The notes: generated by a model not told the origin, from the letters alone. DNA of 64,000 nucleotides from Notospermus geniculatus (GCA_002633025.1 NMRB01000606.1:124014-188013); one strand, 5' to 3'; numbered from the stretch's first letter, positions 20,543 to 30,676 are shown. Numbers and translations: made by a program.

Positions 20543-22123
20543 ATGGTCTACGGCGGACACTACGTTTCACACGACATCGTGTCGTCTAGAAATCTCGATT
20601 TCTACAGAAAGGGCTATAAGCTCTTTCAACAGATGCGTGTTGCCAGAAATGACAGTTTCGTGCCCATGCTATCTATACTCAACACCAAGGGCTACTGTTT
20701 CGTCCAACTGTTCGTTCCCGTGTTTCTTCTCATGGTCACCATATCCAAAGTGATCTATCTCGCCTGTGGATACAGGAAAAACTACGAAGATTTCGTCAAC
20801 AACGTCATGGGTAGTGAGAAAAACAAAAAGAAGAAACTCGGTCACGTGGCCTGGTATTTCAAATCCATGATGGAGCAGAGTCCACTAAGTTTCATGTGGG
20901 ATATCGTGTCGATGGTATTTTTCGCCTTAGGCTCGTCCATTCGCACTTTCTATGCCAGCGGCTCATATCTCACGGATCAACGAAAGCGCGTCTTCAATTA
21001 TCCCAACGCAGGACCCGAATCTTTCCAAGTTGGACAGTATGCCATTCCACGAGACACTCTAACCCTAGCCACGGACAACCTAAGTGTCAAACACATGAAA
21101 GGTATAGTCTACCACGACACCGGAATCACTGGCTACTACAAGCTCATGAATTCCTACCTGGAAAATAACAAAAACTTTCAAAATTGTATCACGGCCACTT
21201 TTATATGTTTCTGGGCGGCGTTTCTCTTCCACGCATTATTGGGCGTTTATTCTCACCGAAAAGACATTGTTCGCATGATGAAAGTTGCCTGTCTCCTCCC
21301 ACCCGATAAACTCGAAAAGGAAATAGCCAGCAAAGTGGGCTTACCCTTCTATGGCGTAGTGGACTGGGTCAAAGTTAAAATGGCCCAACACAGACACAAA
21401 AAATACAAACGACTGGACCACAAGCTGCCCTTTGGTTCAGATGACGAAGAAGAGACAGTTTTCGCTAAAGACACTACAACCACCAAAAAACGAAAACCCA
21501 CAACCACCACCACCACCGTTAATTTGGGAAAGAAAGACCAGATAATAGACACCAAGTCCCAATATGACATTGTCAGTGGAAAAACTGGCGATCACTACTT
21601 CAGACTCAACAACACCTATTCCACGATAATGTTCTTTTTCTATGAGACCGGCTTCTACTCATTTGGACACATCGCCCTATTCAACGCAATCGATGCAACG
21701 CTGGTCTTTGCACATCTATACAGTGTAGCCAACAACGTTCCCTCTCTGGTGCAGGGCATCACTCCACCCAACGTCCTGTTCACAGAAACTGCACTCTGCA
21801 TTTTCATCTGCGTTGTCGCAATAATTTGCCTATGCTACACTGTCTTCGATGCGAAATTCTTTGGCAGTCGACTTCTCGTCTACCCTTATGTCATATTCAT
21901 GTCTATCTGCATAGGCACACTTGTCGAATTTCACCCTCAGCACATGAACTCTGTCTATGTGCATGTTGCGTGTGCGGTTTTATTTTTCGTTGTCGTGTTC
22001 TGCGGTGTCATACAACAAAAATCAGCAACTGTGCACTTGGTCAACAGACTCGTCAACGATGCTCTTTTCCAGACGAGAAAACCAACCGGCATAAAGACTA
22101 TGACTCGCGAAAAAGACAAATAA
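20543..22123 (+). CDS. Polytopic membrane protein, gM-like topology (526 aa)
   Basis: ATG at 20543. Hydrophobic segments lie at about residues 53-75, 117-136, 214-236, 359-393 (one or two passes), 412-434, 443-462 and 470-490, giving seven or eight crossings. Between the third and fourth is a ~120-residue hydrophilic loop with basic, acidic and poly-Thr stretches (about 240-350), and the C-terminus is basic. Herpesvirus glycoprotein M is a conserved eight-pass envelope protein, so gM is the natural comparison, but the long central loop is atypical and I see no decisive motif. The stop is followed by an A-rich tail before the next glycoprotein gene. Confidence 0.75.
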   Translation: MVYGGHYVSHDIVSSRNLDFYRKGYKLFQQMRVARNDSFVPMLSILNTKGYCFVQLFVPVFLLMVTISKVIYLACGYRKNYEDFVNNVMGSEKNKKKKLGHVAWYFKSMMEQSPLSFMWDIVSMVFFALGSSIRTFYASGSYLTDQRKRVFNYPNAGPESFQVGQYAIPRDTLTLATDNLSVKHMKGIVYHDTGITGYYKLMNSYLENNKNFQNCITATFICFWAAFLFHALLGVYSHRKDIVRMMKVACLLPPDKLEKEIASKVGLPFYGVVDWVKVKMAQHRHKKYKRLDHKLPFGSDDEEETVFAKDTTTTKKRKPTTTTTTVNLGKKDQIIDTKSQYDIVSGKTGDHYFRLNNTYSTIMFFFYETGFYSFGHIALFNAIDATLVFAHLYSVANNVPSLVQGITPPNVLFTETALCIFICVVAIICLCYTVFDAKFFGSRLLVYPYVIFMSICIGTLVEFHPQHMNSVYVHVACAVLFFVVVFCGVIQQKSATVHLVNRLVNDALFQTRKPTGIKTMTREKDK

Positions 22124-22212
22124 AAACTCTAAACAAACGATAAAACACTATTTATGGAAATGTTAATATCTGAATAAATCAACTATACTTCTCATGTTGT
22201 AGAATCGCCAAA

Positions 22213-25200
22213 ATGTCGAGTTCTTGTTTCTTATTATTATTTTACCACTTCTCGTTTGCTCTCTTAGTTCTCCACGCAAAAATCGATACAACAGCTGCTG
22301 TGGGCGATGGCACGCCTCTCCTACAGTATAACCTCAGGCAACTCACGGATGTTCTCATTTCGAAACTCAAGGCCGATGGCGATAAGGCCAACAACCTGGT
22401 CGGTGCGAATAATTTCATCGCCATAACCGGGGACGAATATGTAGTGGACCCCAGGGAAGATGTCTTGATCTTACACATAAAAATACAAGACAAAGCCTTC
22501 ACTGCAGGACAGGCATTCTACGATAGGGCGGCCAAGTTGAAACTTTGTCCCTCGCTTCCATCCACTGTGATAAACTTCGACGATTGTCCCATAACGAGCG
22601 CAGACGGCGAACTACAAGGCACGAAACTAGCTTTCACCTTCACCATTACAAGCCAACAGGTGATCGATCATATATTTCCGCGTGTCAGAAACACTCGACA
22701 GGCATACAAAGAAATGACTGTGGCTGCAAAGTTCAATCAAGCTTTCCTTTCATATCTCGATAGCCAAGATAATACCGCCACGCGACCAATTCCCATTATG
22801 ACCGTCTTATTCAAAAATGCGGAAATTTTATTAGATGTACACGACTCGAGAAATGTCAAACTCTGCGAAGAAAAACCTCATCGATACGTCAGTCTAGATA
22901 CCTACCAGCAACTGACTGAACATCTCGACGGTCCCCAGGGACACGGTTCCTTGACCAACACTCGACAATCGACCGGCCAGCTCAAAGTATACACGCCTAA
23001 TCAAAAAAGGGCAAATCTCAACACAGCCTTTGCCTGCAAATCGGAAACCTACCAAGTGGCCTTCAAATGTAACGACAATGCGTGGGACATTCAATTCACT
23101 TGGCTACCTAAGATTGTAACCGAAGTCGATCCCGAAGAGTGTTACAAGTGGAAAAACGAAAGAATGTGTACCGTGTTTAGCATGCGGTCCCCGAATAACG
23201 ACGATTCCGGTAAAACTGTGAATTTTGACCACGAAATTATGCGATTGGGTCAAATCAGCGAATCCATGTACAGAACCAATGTCACCGATTCCATGATATA
23301 CTCCATTTTCGACAAATATGCCAGAGCCGATGTTTTAAAAAATTGCCCCAACAGAGCTGCCGGTAGGATATTTGTGAGGAATTGCATAGTCGACACCAAC
23401 GTCCCGTTCACTTATTCATTCCCTTTCAAATCAAACAACTACGGACCTCGCATGATTTCTAAATACGGTCCTCTGCCTTTACAAGTTCTCAAAAATCCCG
23501 ATGCCGAAGAAAAAATCATGCCCAGTGGCTATTATCAAGCTAACGAAGCCACCAAATACGGATGGGTGAATTTAAATCGACACGAACAGCGACATTATCA
23601 CCAAGACGATAATCCAGCTACGGTCATGTGGCTCAAGAACGACCGTGTCGATACGCTGGTCAGCATTATGGAAGCAGACATATGTCCTTACACACTCTTC
23701 ACCAAAATGCCGGTTTTCAATTTCTTCACAGACAACCTACAGACCACAGAAATTGGCATAAAAAATAAAGGAATCAAAAATGTCAATGTATTCATCGAAG
23801 ACACGCCTGATTCCTTCGCTGAGCCGATTTCATTCAAAGTCTACAACACGCAAAGAATAAGCACCAACGAAGCGGTTGATTTGGGCATTGTAGGCGATAA
23901 CAATAAGTGTCTCAACACACCGGGCACCATTCATCAGACCTACATGTTAGACGACACGCTTCTCATTCAATTTGTCGATGCCACTCAATTACCTGTCAAC
24001 AGCAGGAGAAAAACCGACTGGTGCAGAGTGAAAAACAAACACCATTTCCCGAAGGCCGCGTTTCACCAGGAGTTCAGAGAAACTCAAAATGACGGCGTTG
24101 TATTAAATCAGGAACTGACGGCCCAAGCCACGGACCTAGACACGGTGGTCTGCGGTGGAACTTTGGTCACATACCAAGATGTCTACGGTCACACGTGGTC
24201 GTGTGTGGGCGGAATCGCCACACTCATCACCATAGGCACTTCGCCTGTACACGAGGTCACAGGGTTTTCACCAGGCAATCAACCGAGTATGGGAACGCTG
24301 AGCACATACACAGACATCAACACCGGTGCCTTTGTGCCCATGCAGAGTAGTCAAATCCAACACATTTCAGAAAACCAAGTAAAAGTTGTCACAAAATCAC
24401 TCATGACTCTCATCGGGAGATTATACAACACTTTGCAGGCTCACAGAACCGACATGACCAGAATGTTCGACAAAATAGGTCGACTCGAGCCCAGTCTCTT
24501 AACACAGGTCCTTTTCGACGATGATGAACTTCAAACGGAAAGATCGGGTGACGATATTGCCGTGCACAGGTGCGACACTATTAACTGGAGAAATCTAATA
24601 GTGATTCCTTCTCTACGATTAAACTATCCAGATATGCCCGTGCCAACGATGTACTTAAAAACCAACCTACAGCCAGCAGCGGTCTATCTATCGGAAATGT
24701 GCTTCGCATCGCCTATTGTTAAGGTGACAAACAAACACTTGGGTGCATTCTATGCTCAAGTGGTTGATAACGGCAGAAAAATAAGTAGGCGCATGGATTT
24801 GATAGTTCCTTGTCAAAATGGCGATGGTATTCAGAGTTTCAACGTGGGAAACGAAAAGTACACCTTTTCAAATACAGACGGAAAATTCGTCAGTAAAAGT
24901 TCACGCATATCAGACAACAAGCAATCAGACTATTATAACACCTACCACAAGAAAAAACACGACCCCATTTCAACAAGTGCGGAACACGGCGGCACTCGCA
25001 TTAATCACCACTTCACGGCTCGGAGATTTTCAAGGACTGCGGCACATGTCTCTTTGGCAACCGATCAAGACTACGTGCCTTCACCTGAAGATGTCGAAAA
25101 ACCGCATTTCCATCGACATCGATCTGCTGGAATAAGAGATCACTTAACAGAAGTGTCTTTCCGCGAGACCATGGACCCCATTTCGATCAGTAATTTTCTA

Positions 25201-25878
25201 ACCCTTATGGATGGCAACGCCATTGACAGGATTAATCTACAGCGATACAAAAGACAAGAAAGATCCAACATACCGCAATGGTTTTATCCCTATGACACCA
25301 ATTTTCCGGACTTAAAATCCCTCGATGGTAGCTTCAAACAACCACAGCTTCCCCTTCGTGAAAAACGCAGTGTGGGATCTCAAAGGCCAAGGACCAACAC
25401 CAATACCAACACCACCGCCACCAACCTCACCAAGAGGAGACAAAAAAGACGAGCTCTGCCACAGAACCCAAGCATATGGGATCCCAAAGTCGTTTCGCCA
25501 TATTTCGGAGATGAAAAACAAAATGTCATTGACAGTGTTCGCCAGAAAACAGAAGACCACGCACCCTCTGGATACTTAGTCATAGGAAAATCTTCTGCCT
25601 ACATTCGGTATCACTCATTCATGGACGAATACCGCGATGCACTTCTATTGATCTTATTAATCGCATCAATAATCCTCTGGCCCATAGTGCTCTGCATGAC
25701 TGGCAGAGATCATTCGGAAAGACAAGAACTGATGGCCAAGCACACTTACCAAGGAATGGACAGCAGTGGTCTACCTTATATATCGGGAGCGGCTATTTCT
25801 AGTGTAGCATCGAGTTACAAAGATGCTGGCATTGTGAAAACAGGACAGCAAAAGAAATACACGATGTATCAAAAGTAA
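22213..25878 (+). CDS. Class I envelope glycoprotein with furin-like sites (1221 aa)
   Basis: An N-terminal signal segment (about residues 4-24) opens a long ectodomain with scattered Cys and N-glycosylation sequons. Close to the membrane are three basic furin-like sites: RYKR (1011-1014), REKR (1049-1052) and RRQKRR (1075-1080). One anchor at about 1143-1165 is followed by a ~55-residue cytoplasmic tail with tyrosines. A herpesvirus attachment or fusion glycoprotein is likely. It is not recognisably part of the paralogous MP pair. gB could be proposed, but gB's single furin site is mid-molecule and I see no fusion-loop signature. The gene lies 90 bp after the polytopic protein; aaaaagtaaaaaacaatg follows the stop. 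Confidence 0.8.
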   Translation: MSSSCFLLLFYHFSFALLVLHAKIDTTAAVGDGTPLLQYNLRQLTDVLISKLKADGDKANNLVGANNFIAITGDEYVVDPREDVLILHIKIQDKAFTAGQAFYDRAAKLKLCPSLPSTVINFDDCPITSADGELQGTKLAFTFTITSQQVIDHIFPRVRNTRQAYKEMTVAAKFNQAFLSYLDSQDNTATRPIPIMTVLFKNAEILLDVHDSRNVKLCEEKPHRYVSLDTYQQLTEHLDGPQGHGSLTNTRQSTGQLKVYTPNQKRANLNTAFACKSETYQVAFKCNDNAWDIQFTWLPKIVTEVDPEECYKWKNERMCTVFSMRSPNNDDSGKTVNFDHEIMRLGQISESMYRTNVTDSMIYSIFDKYARADVLKNCPNRAAGRIFVRNCIVDTNVPFTYSFPFKSNNYGPRMISKYGPLPLQVLKNPDAEEKIMPSGYYQANEATKYGWVNLNRHEQRHYHQDDNPATVMWLKNDRVDTLVSIMEADICPYTLFTKMPVFNFFTDNLQTTEIGIKNKGIKNVNVFIEDTPDSFAEPISFKVYNTQRISTNEAVDLGIVGDNNKCLNTPGTIHQTYMLDDTLLIQFVDATQLPVNSRRKTDWCRVKNKHHFPKAAFHQEFRETQNDGVVLNQELTAQATDLDTVVCGGTLVTYQDVYGHTWSCVGGIATLITIGTSPVHEVTGFSPGNQPSMGTLSTYTDINTGAFVPMQSSQIQHISENQVKVVTKSLMTLIGRLYNTLQAHRTDMTRMFDKIGRLEPSLLTQVLFDDDELQTERSGDDIAVHRCDTINWRNLIVIPSLRLNYPDMPVPTMYLKTNLQPAAVYLSEMCFASPIVKVTNKHLGAFYAQVVDNGRKISRRMDLIVPCQNGDGIQSFNVGNEKYTFSNTDGKFVSKSSRISDNKQSDYYNTYHKKKHDPISTSAEHGGTRINHHFTARRFSRTAAHVSLATDQDYVPSPEDVEKPHFHRHRSAGIRDHLTEVSFRETMDPISISNFLTLMDGNAIDRINLQRYKRQERSNIPQWFYPYDTNFPDLKSLDGSFKQPQLPLREKRSVGSQRPRTNTNTNTTATNLTKRRQKRRALPQNPSIWDPKVVSPYFGDEKQNVIDSVRQKTEDHAPSGYLVIGKSSAYIRYHSFMDEYRDALLLILLIASIILWPIVLCMTGRDHSERQELMAKHTYQGMDSSGLPYISGAAISSVASSYKDAGIVKTGQQKKYTMYQK

Positions 25879-25930
25879 AAACTAAAAAAGTAAAAAACAA
25901 TGAATTTGTACATAACATATGTATATTATT

Positions 25931-27187
25931 TTATTGTTTCACGCAGACATTGTACAGCCTGTCAATCGGGTCACGAACTATCGAATAGCTACTAAAATCG
26001 ATTGATTCCAGTTCTGTAACGCTATTGCCACTCACGTCCAAGTGATCGCGGGCATAGTTAGTCTTATTCTGATATGGACCGTAATTAAACGCGTCTGAAT
26101 CTTGAAAACCGATAAGACGCACCCTCAGTCTTTTTCTGCGCTCATCACCACCATCACCACCACCACTTTCTCTTTCTCTGTCGTTGTTTTCACGAATGCT
26201 GCTTACATTACCACCGTCTAAATGATGTTCCATTAAGATGGTGTCGCCCCTTATGTCTCTCACGTCTCTTATTGCCGCATTGTGTTGTTGTTCGATTAAT
26301 ATACATAATATACACCTAAAAATGCCTTCGTCGTCTTTTATCAAGTTGTCTTCTTTCGAAAGGCTATTTGCACGCTTGTACCTACTCATTTCCTCCTCTG
26401 CGTTGGCACAACCACCACCACTACAACCACCAGTACCACGGCCCCGTTTCTGTTTTGCCATTATCATCCTTTGTTTTGTCGTGTAGGGTTTTAATGCCGA
26501 TGCCAAAATGTCCAAATAATTGTCCAACATGCTCGAACACGTTATAACGTGGATGAAATCCGTCACCATCGACACTATGCTATTCGGCATCGCCACGGGA
26601 CCGTACATTTCCAACTCGGGAAAATATTTCCTATAAAAAAAACATTCTTCGCCTCTACAACATTTCAAATCCAACCCGTCCATAATGTCCTTTATCGTAG
26701 TGTCCAGCGCAGAGTTTTGACCGCTGCTGGTCGAGCCCATCAATTTAATAGGCTGTAATATATTGTCTGTGAAATATCGTCGACTTCGATCAGGATTCAA
26801 ATTAAAACATATATCCTGAATCGAATACACACTCTCCTCCAGTTCCTTGTGTGCCTCATCCATTGATAAAACCACATTTGGGAGATTGTCCATATTTATC
26901 TCCTCCATTGAGTCCAACTGCGATAAAAGCCTTTTCATGGCCGACAATTCTTCATCATTAGAGTAGACATTGTCCAATTTGTCGGCTGCCTTATTCGTCG
27001 CTATTCGCAAAGCACAAGCAGCCCCACTGCTGTCAGACACTTGTTCTCTTCTCACAGATTCGATACACTTCGATACCCGATCTACATTCTGGACGATTTT
27101 GTCTCTGCTGATCTGTTTGATAAACTCGGGTGTTAACATTTCCTCTACAGCCGCTTCATTCGTGTTAATATTTTTACAACCCGCCAT
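25931..27187 (-). CDS. Viral protein of unknown function (418 aa)
   Basis: The start is ATG at 27187, the only in-frame ATG before the frame closes; it overlaps the start of the next gene by two bases. Features are a helical N-terminal half, a Cys group (CCRGEEC, about residue 180), a Gly/Cys stretch (CSGGGC) near 265, a second Cys pair (FRCILC) near 300, a Gly/Asp/Arg-rich linker, and an RGD tripeptide near 325. Zinc binding by the Cys groups is possible. No membrane segment. Family not recognised. Confidence 0.75.
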   Translation of the reverse strand: MAGCKNINTNEAAVEEMLTPEFIKQISRDKIVQNVDRVSKCIESVRREQVSDSSGAACALRIATNKAADKLDNVYSNDEELSAMKRLLSQLDSMEEINMDNLPNVVLSMDEAHKELEESVYSIQDICFNLNPDRSRRYFTDNILQPIKLMGSTSSGQNSALDTTIKDIMDGLDLKCCRGEECFFYRKYFPELEMYGPVAMPNSIVSMVTDFIHVITCSSMLDNYLDILASALKPYTTKQRMIMAKQKRGRGTGGCSGGGCANAEEEMSRYKRANSLSKEDNLIKDDEGIFRCILCILIEQQHNAAIRDVRDIRGDTILMEHHLDGGNVSSIRENNDRERESGGGDGGDERRKRLRVRLIGFQDSDAFNYGPYQNKTNYARDHLDVSGNSVTELESIDFSSYSIVRDPIDRLYNVCVKQ

Positions 27188-28451
27188 GGATTCTCTTCGT
27201 GTCGACTCTGTCTTCAAGCACAAAATTGTAGCAGCCAACTCCGATCGAATCTACACGATCCGCAATAACGCCTGGTTCAACAGTTGGTTATTGGATCTTG
27301 AACTCGCAGATAAATTCGGACTCACAGTCGTTATGAATGCGCAGACCTTAGCTATAACACACGGTTTCCAAGTCGGAGATATAACCAAAGATCTCCTGAC
27401 CGTGCCCAGTGTCTGCAACTCGAATATTTTGTTGTGTCTCGACAGAATACCGGTATTTAAGCACGTTCCATTTCCGGACACGCCTCTGCTGGCACTCTAT
27501 AGCACTCGCAACTCTAAAATGGACTGTGTACAAACCACACAACCCTTATATAACATTACACAGTGTCTGCAATTGGACAATGTCAAAATTGCCAAACCTT
27601 ATGTCCGACAACAAACCCAACATTCAACAACGAACACCACACCCACACCCACGCCTACGCTCAAACACCACCCTCTCTTCCTGTGTAAGAATCTGGATCT
27701 TGTTACAATGGAACAATGCCTTTACTTATCACCTTCGACATCATCGCACCCAATCAGAAATCACGGATTTCATCTTTATGATGATGATAACGACGTAATT
27801 GTTCTAATCAACGATCACAATTTCACCAGCTTAACCATAGACCCCAAAGGACGTGGGTTCAATACTTACACTTTAACCTTCTGGTCCTATGACAGCGAGG
27901 ATAACATCAACCCTCACGATTTCACCGTCAGAAAACTTACATTAGGTGACCACATCGAACACGGTAGCACCATCACGTCTGCGGTCTATTCAAACAGTAG
28001 ACAATACGTTCTAGTGATAAATTTCTACAACCACGACAGCGGAAATTCTTGGGAAGTGGAATATGACATTTCCACGAGGAAACTGCTTAATTGTAGGAAG
28101 GCACTCCTACGATTCACGTGGATTGAAAAGTTTCACGAATCGGACAGCAAGTCTATAATTACCCAACAATTCGAATACGTTCCACCAACACGACAGTGGG
28201 TACTGCGGTCTATGTCGAAATCATCCACAAGCCCACACACAGACTTCGTCACAGATTCGATTGTGACAGTCCCCGATTCTGATTACTACAATATCGAAAA
28301 ACCGAAACTTTACAACTACGGCATTACATCTCAGGAACCCTCAGAGCAGGTGATAAAACCGCGTGGACATTTAACTTCCAAAAAGAAGTCACCTTTCGGT
28401 AGTGGTAGACAAAGGCGTGGACTTGAGAAAAAAATAGACTGCAGCAGTTGA
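27186..28451 (+). CDS. Viral protein of unknown function (421 aa)
   Basis: ATG at 27186 (MDSLRVDS). The frame extends upstream, but only as antisense of the neighbouring gene. It looks like a beta-rich globular protein with many Asn, Thr and aromatic residues, a Thr/Pro repeat (TPTPTPT) near residue 155 and a basic C-terminus (KKKSPFGSGRQRRGLEKK) that could bind nucleic acid. No signal or membrane segment. It is divergent from the 418-aa gene, with start codons sharing CATG, and is followed after 2 bp by the 190-aa gene, so the two plus-strand genes are probably one transcript. Confidence 0.75.
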   Translation: MDSLRVDSVFKHKIVAANSDRIYTIRNNAWFNSWLLDLELADKFGLTVVMNAQTLAITHGFQVGDITKDLLTVPSVCNSNILLCLDRIPVFKHVPFPDTPLLALYSTRNSKMDCVQTTQPLYNITQCLQLDNVKIAKPYVRQQTQHSTTNTTPTPTPTLKHHPLFLCKNLDLVTMEQCLYLSPSTSSHPIRNHGFHLYDDDNDVIVLINDHNFTSLTIDPKGRGFNTYTLTFWSYDSEDNINPHDFTVRKLTLGDHIEHGSTITSAVYSNSRQYVLVINFYNHDSGNSWEVEYDISTRKLLNCRKALLRFTWIEKFHESDSKSIITQQFEYVPPTRQWVLRSMSKSSTSPHTDFVTDSIVTVPDSDYYNIEKPKLYNYGITSQEPSEQVIKPRGHLTSKKKSPFGSGRQRRGLEKKIDCSS

Positions 28452-28453
28452 TC

Positions 28454-29026
28454 ATGTCTGCCACTGCCACTGCCACGGCCACGGCCAATTCATCATCTGC
28501 GAATGCCACTACCCAACTAGAAGATGAAATAGGCGAACACGAAATGACCAGGGCTGTATGCATCACAGCATCAGAAAATATTAAGAGAGCGTCAGCAACA
28601 TCGCAAACCCATATAGACGAAGTCGGGACAAAGCACACGTTGAAATCGCTAGAGTACCTAGCCAACGAACAGAAGAAATGTGTCAAGCACAAAAAGCGAT
28701 TTCATAAAATCACCACCCAGCTCAACTCTGATAATCTAAGTGTCGTGCAGGCGATTCACACCGTGCATAAACTCAAGCAGGCTGCGTTGTTTGGCGAAAA
28801 GGTGAAAAAGATTTGTGATTTTGAAAACGACACAGAGGAAATATCCGAAAATTTTGAGGACTATCGAAATTACGTGTTTGACGCAAAGCAGATTACCAAA
28901 GAGGCTGCTAAGACAATTATACCACCCTGCTATGAATCCGATAGTAGTTCAGACTCTTCTGATTGTGACGATCATCGCAGTAATTTTCCAAATTTTTCAG
29001 TAAATAAATTGAAAAATGTGAAATGA
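28454..29026 (+). CDS. Small viral protein with acidic Ser-rich tail (190 aa)
   Basis: ATG at 28454, two bases after the preceding stop. An Ala/Thr repeat (SATATATATA) opens the protein, a helical, Lys-rich central part follows, and an acidic Ser/Asp cluster (ESDSSSDSSDCDD) lies near the C-terminus, a typical casein-kinase-2 target. No membrane segment. Regulatory or virion roles are both possible; the family is not recognised. aaataaatcaat after the stop can act as a polyadenylation signal. Confidence 0.65.
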   Translation: MSATATATATANSSSANATTQLEDEIGEHEMTRAVCITASENIKRASATSQTHIDEVGTKHTLKSLEYLANEQKKCVKHKKRFHKITTQLNSDNLSVVQAIHTVHKLKQAALFGEKVKKICDFENDTEEISENFEDYRNYVFDAKQITKEAAKTIIPPCYESDSSSDSSDCDDHRSNFPNFSVNKLKNVK

Positions 29027-29052
29027 TAAATAAATCAATTTTGATTCACATC

Positions 29053-29098
29053 ACGGAAGTTATGAAGTCAATTTCCCATACATTTGGACTTAGAAAAG
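29053..29098 (+). repeat. Dispersed ~50-bp module (copy 2)
   Basis: ACGGAAGTTATGAAGTCAAT, then catttggacttagaaaa. It lies just downstream of the 190-aa gene. Confidence 0.8.
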
Positions 29099-29282
29099 TG
29101 TTGCTCTGTCAAAAAACTTGTCGTTTTCAGTCAACGTTTGAGGCGGTTCCAGCGAAAAATAGAAACAGGGAGATCCTCTCGGGGAATCCCCAATAAGTAT
29201 CTCTAGGCGATTCCTGCCGGGAAGCGTAGTAGTATAGGATGTGTTTTTCAGCCAACGTTTGAGGTGGTTCCAGCCATACAAG

Positions 29283-29330
29283 ACGGAAGTTATGAATCGA
29301 GTTTTCCTATACATTGGACTTAGAAAATTT
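29283..29330 (+). repeat. Dispersed ~50-bp module (copy 3)
   Basis: ACGGAAGTTATGAATCGAGT, then acattggacttagaaaat. It lies 230 bp after copy 2, so the intervening sequence may be one tandem unit. Confidence 0.8.
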
Positions 29331-29896
29331 CACAGAAAAAATTTTACCAAAGGTCTAGGGTTGACCATTTCTACGCCTAACCCTAGGCAAAATCGTTCGG
29401 ATTCATGTACAGTGTGTTGATAACATACACTCTACCAACTTATGCCAAAATCGACGGTCAAATAAACTTTCTGTGACATTTTTTATGCTCAAATTTGTAA
29501 TTTCTGATGTATTTCTAACTTCTGGGTTTGTCAAAAACCGAAAAAGCCTAGAGTTGCCCATTTCCAGCCCTAACCCTAGGCAAAGGACTTGATGATAATT
29601 CATCACATCCCAAAACAACTCCATCACCAAAGTTTCAGAAAAATCGACGGTCAAATAAAATTTTTGGAAAAACTTAAATTTTTTTCCAAAACTACCTATA
29701 CACATTTACACACTATCCTAACTTCCGGTTCAAAAACAAAAAATAAAAAACATATTTTTTGCATACGATTCGCATTTTTATTCATTTATCAATCACTCAA
29801 ATGGATACATATAAGTCGAGTACAAAAATTTGGAATACAAAATCACACTTACTACACGCACAATTCATACAAGTAACTCTAATTTTGTCTTCTTTC

Positions 29897-30373
29897 TCAC
29901 TCGGGGTTCCTTGGCCTAGGTCTATCGATAGGATTAGGATTACGAAACATGGCTTCGCGCAGTCGTTGTCTGTGAGTTATCGGAGTGTCACCAAATTTAC
30001 AGTCCAAGACAGTAGGGAAAACCCACACTTGTGTATTCCGGTGTTCGTTGATTTCTACCGCTACGGTGTCTGTTCCTTCCACCATTTTTCCCTTCTTCCA
30101 CTCTGCTCCTCCCTCACCACTTTATAGAAAGATATCGGGTTGATCTTTGGTAGTCTCACGTTGGCCATTCGCTCTAACAGAGCCTAGCCTGGTTTGCTCC
30201 AGCACTTCCATCGGGCAGGAAATTTGAACATAGTCAGCTCTGTAGTTTCCCTAATAACGTTCGATATATGACTGCCGCACTGTTCGAGACTGTTCAACAG
30301 AGGAAACACTGTTTGCATTCGCAGAAATCGCAGACAGCACTGCGAAAAAACACAAAAAGCCCAGCGACTTCAT
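29897..30373 (-). pseudogene. Small secreted-protein gene interrupted by two in-frame stops (or spliced)
   Basis: The ATG at 30373 opens a clear signal peptide (about 20 residues, KSLGFLCFF.. ending SANA). The same frame then meets TAG at codon 41 (30253-30251) and TAA at codon 84 (30124-30122), and continues open to the stop at 29897-29899, about 159 codons in all. A TATA-like TATATAAG lies 48 bp upstream. Two readings fit: a decayed secreted viral protein, or a two-exon gene whose intron removes both stops. GT and AG dinucleotides in suitable places exist but prove nothing. Downstream product unknown. Confidence 0.5.
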
Positions 30374-30420
30374 GTTTCGTAATTCACAGATGAAATGATA
30401 TATATTTTTTACAACACGCA

Positions 30421-30428
30421 CTTATATA
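30421..30428 (-). promoter_or_regulatory. TATA-like box
   Basis: TATATAAG on the minus strand, 48 bp upstream of the signal-peptide ATG at 30373. The spacing suits a herpesvirus-type promoter with a short leader. Confidence 0.4.
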
Positions 30429-30496
30429 CCGCATATATAATGTTATATTTGCTACTTTCTTTGTGAAAACAAGTTCTGACAAAAGTAACAAATGGT

Positions 30497-30628
30497 CTAT
30501 TCCGAAAGCTCAGACTCATAATCCGAGTCATCCTCGTAATCGGTTTCTACATCTTCTTCTTCTTCTTCTTCATTTTCATCGGCGTGTGTCAAATCCCAAA
30601 ATGTTCTATAGACAAGTTGCTCTGCACC
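30497..30628 (-). other. Open segment encoding an acidic C-terminal tail
   Basis: A 43-codon open stretch reads into the 91-bp repeat (YRTFWDLT) and then a run of Asp/Glu ending in SELSE and a stop. There is no start codon. It looks like the last exon or severed 3' end of a gene. The other repeat copy (33498-33588) encodes nearly the same YRTFWDLT segment but then stops after a different short tail. Confidence 0.35.
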
Positions 30629-30676
30629 TTACGTTATGTTATACCTTTTTTTCGTATTTCAACAACGGCCCATCAA
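30585..30676 (+). repeat. 91-bp direct repeat, left copy
   Basis: It matches 33498-33588 with two substitutions and one 1-bp indel. The pair brackets the tyrosine recombinase gene. The left copy continues into the acidic tail described for 30497-30628. Confidence 0.85.

Larger units (their letters stand above)
29027..29896. repeat. Gene-free viral intergenic repeat region
   Basis: It contains two dispersed ~50-bp modules (29053 and 29283) and a duplicated segment with tcaacgtttgaggcggttcca (near 29130 and 29250). A longer unit also occurs twice: ctagggttgacc..ctaaccctagg at about 29353-29386, and a matching version at 29546-29580, each followed by aaaatcgacggtcaaataaa. I see no supportable coding region. 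Confidence 0.7.

Noticed and set aside
22213-25878. Calling the 1221-aa glycoprotein gB
   Set aside because: Three furin-like sites cluster near the membrane instead of one mid-molecule, and no class III signature can be seen by eye.
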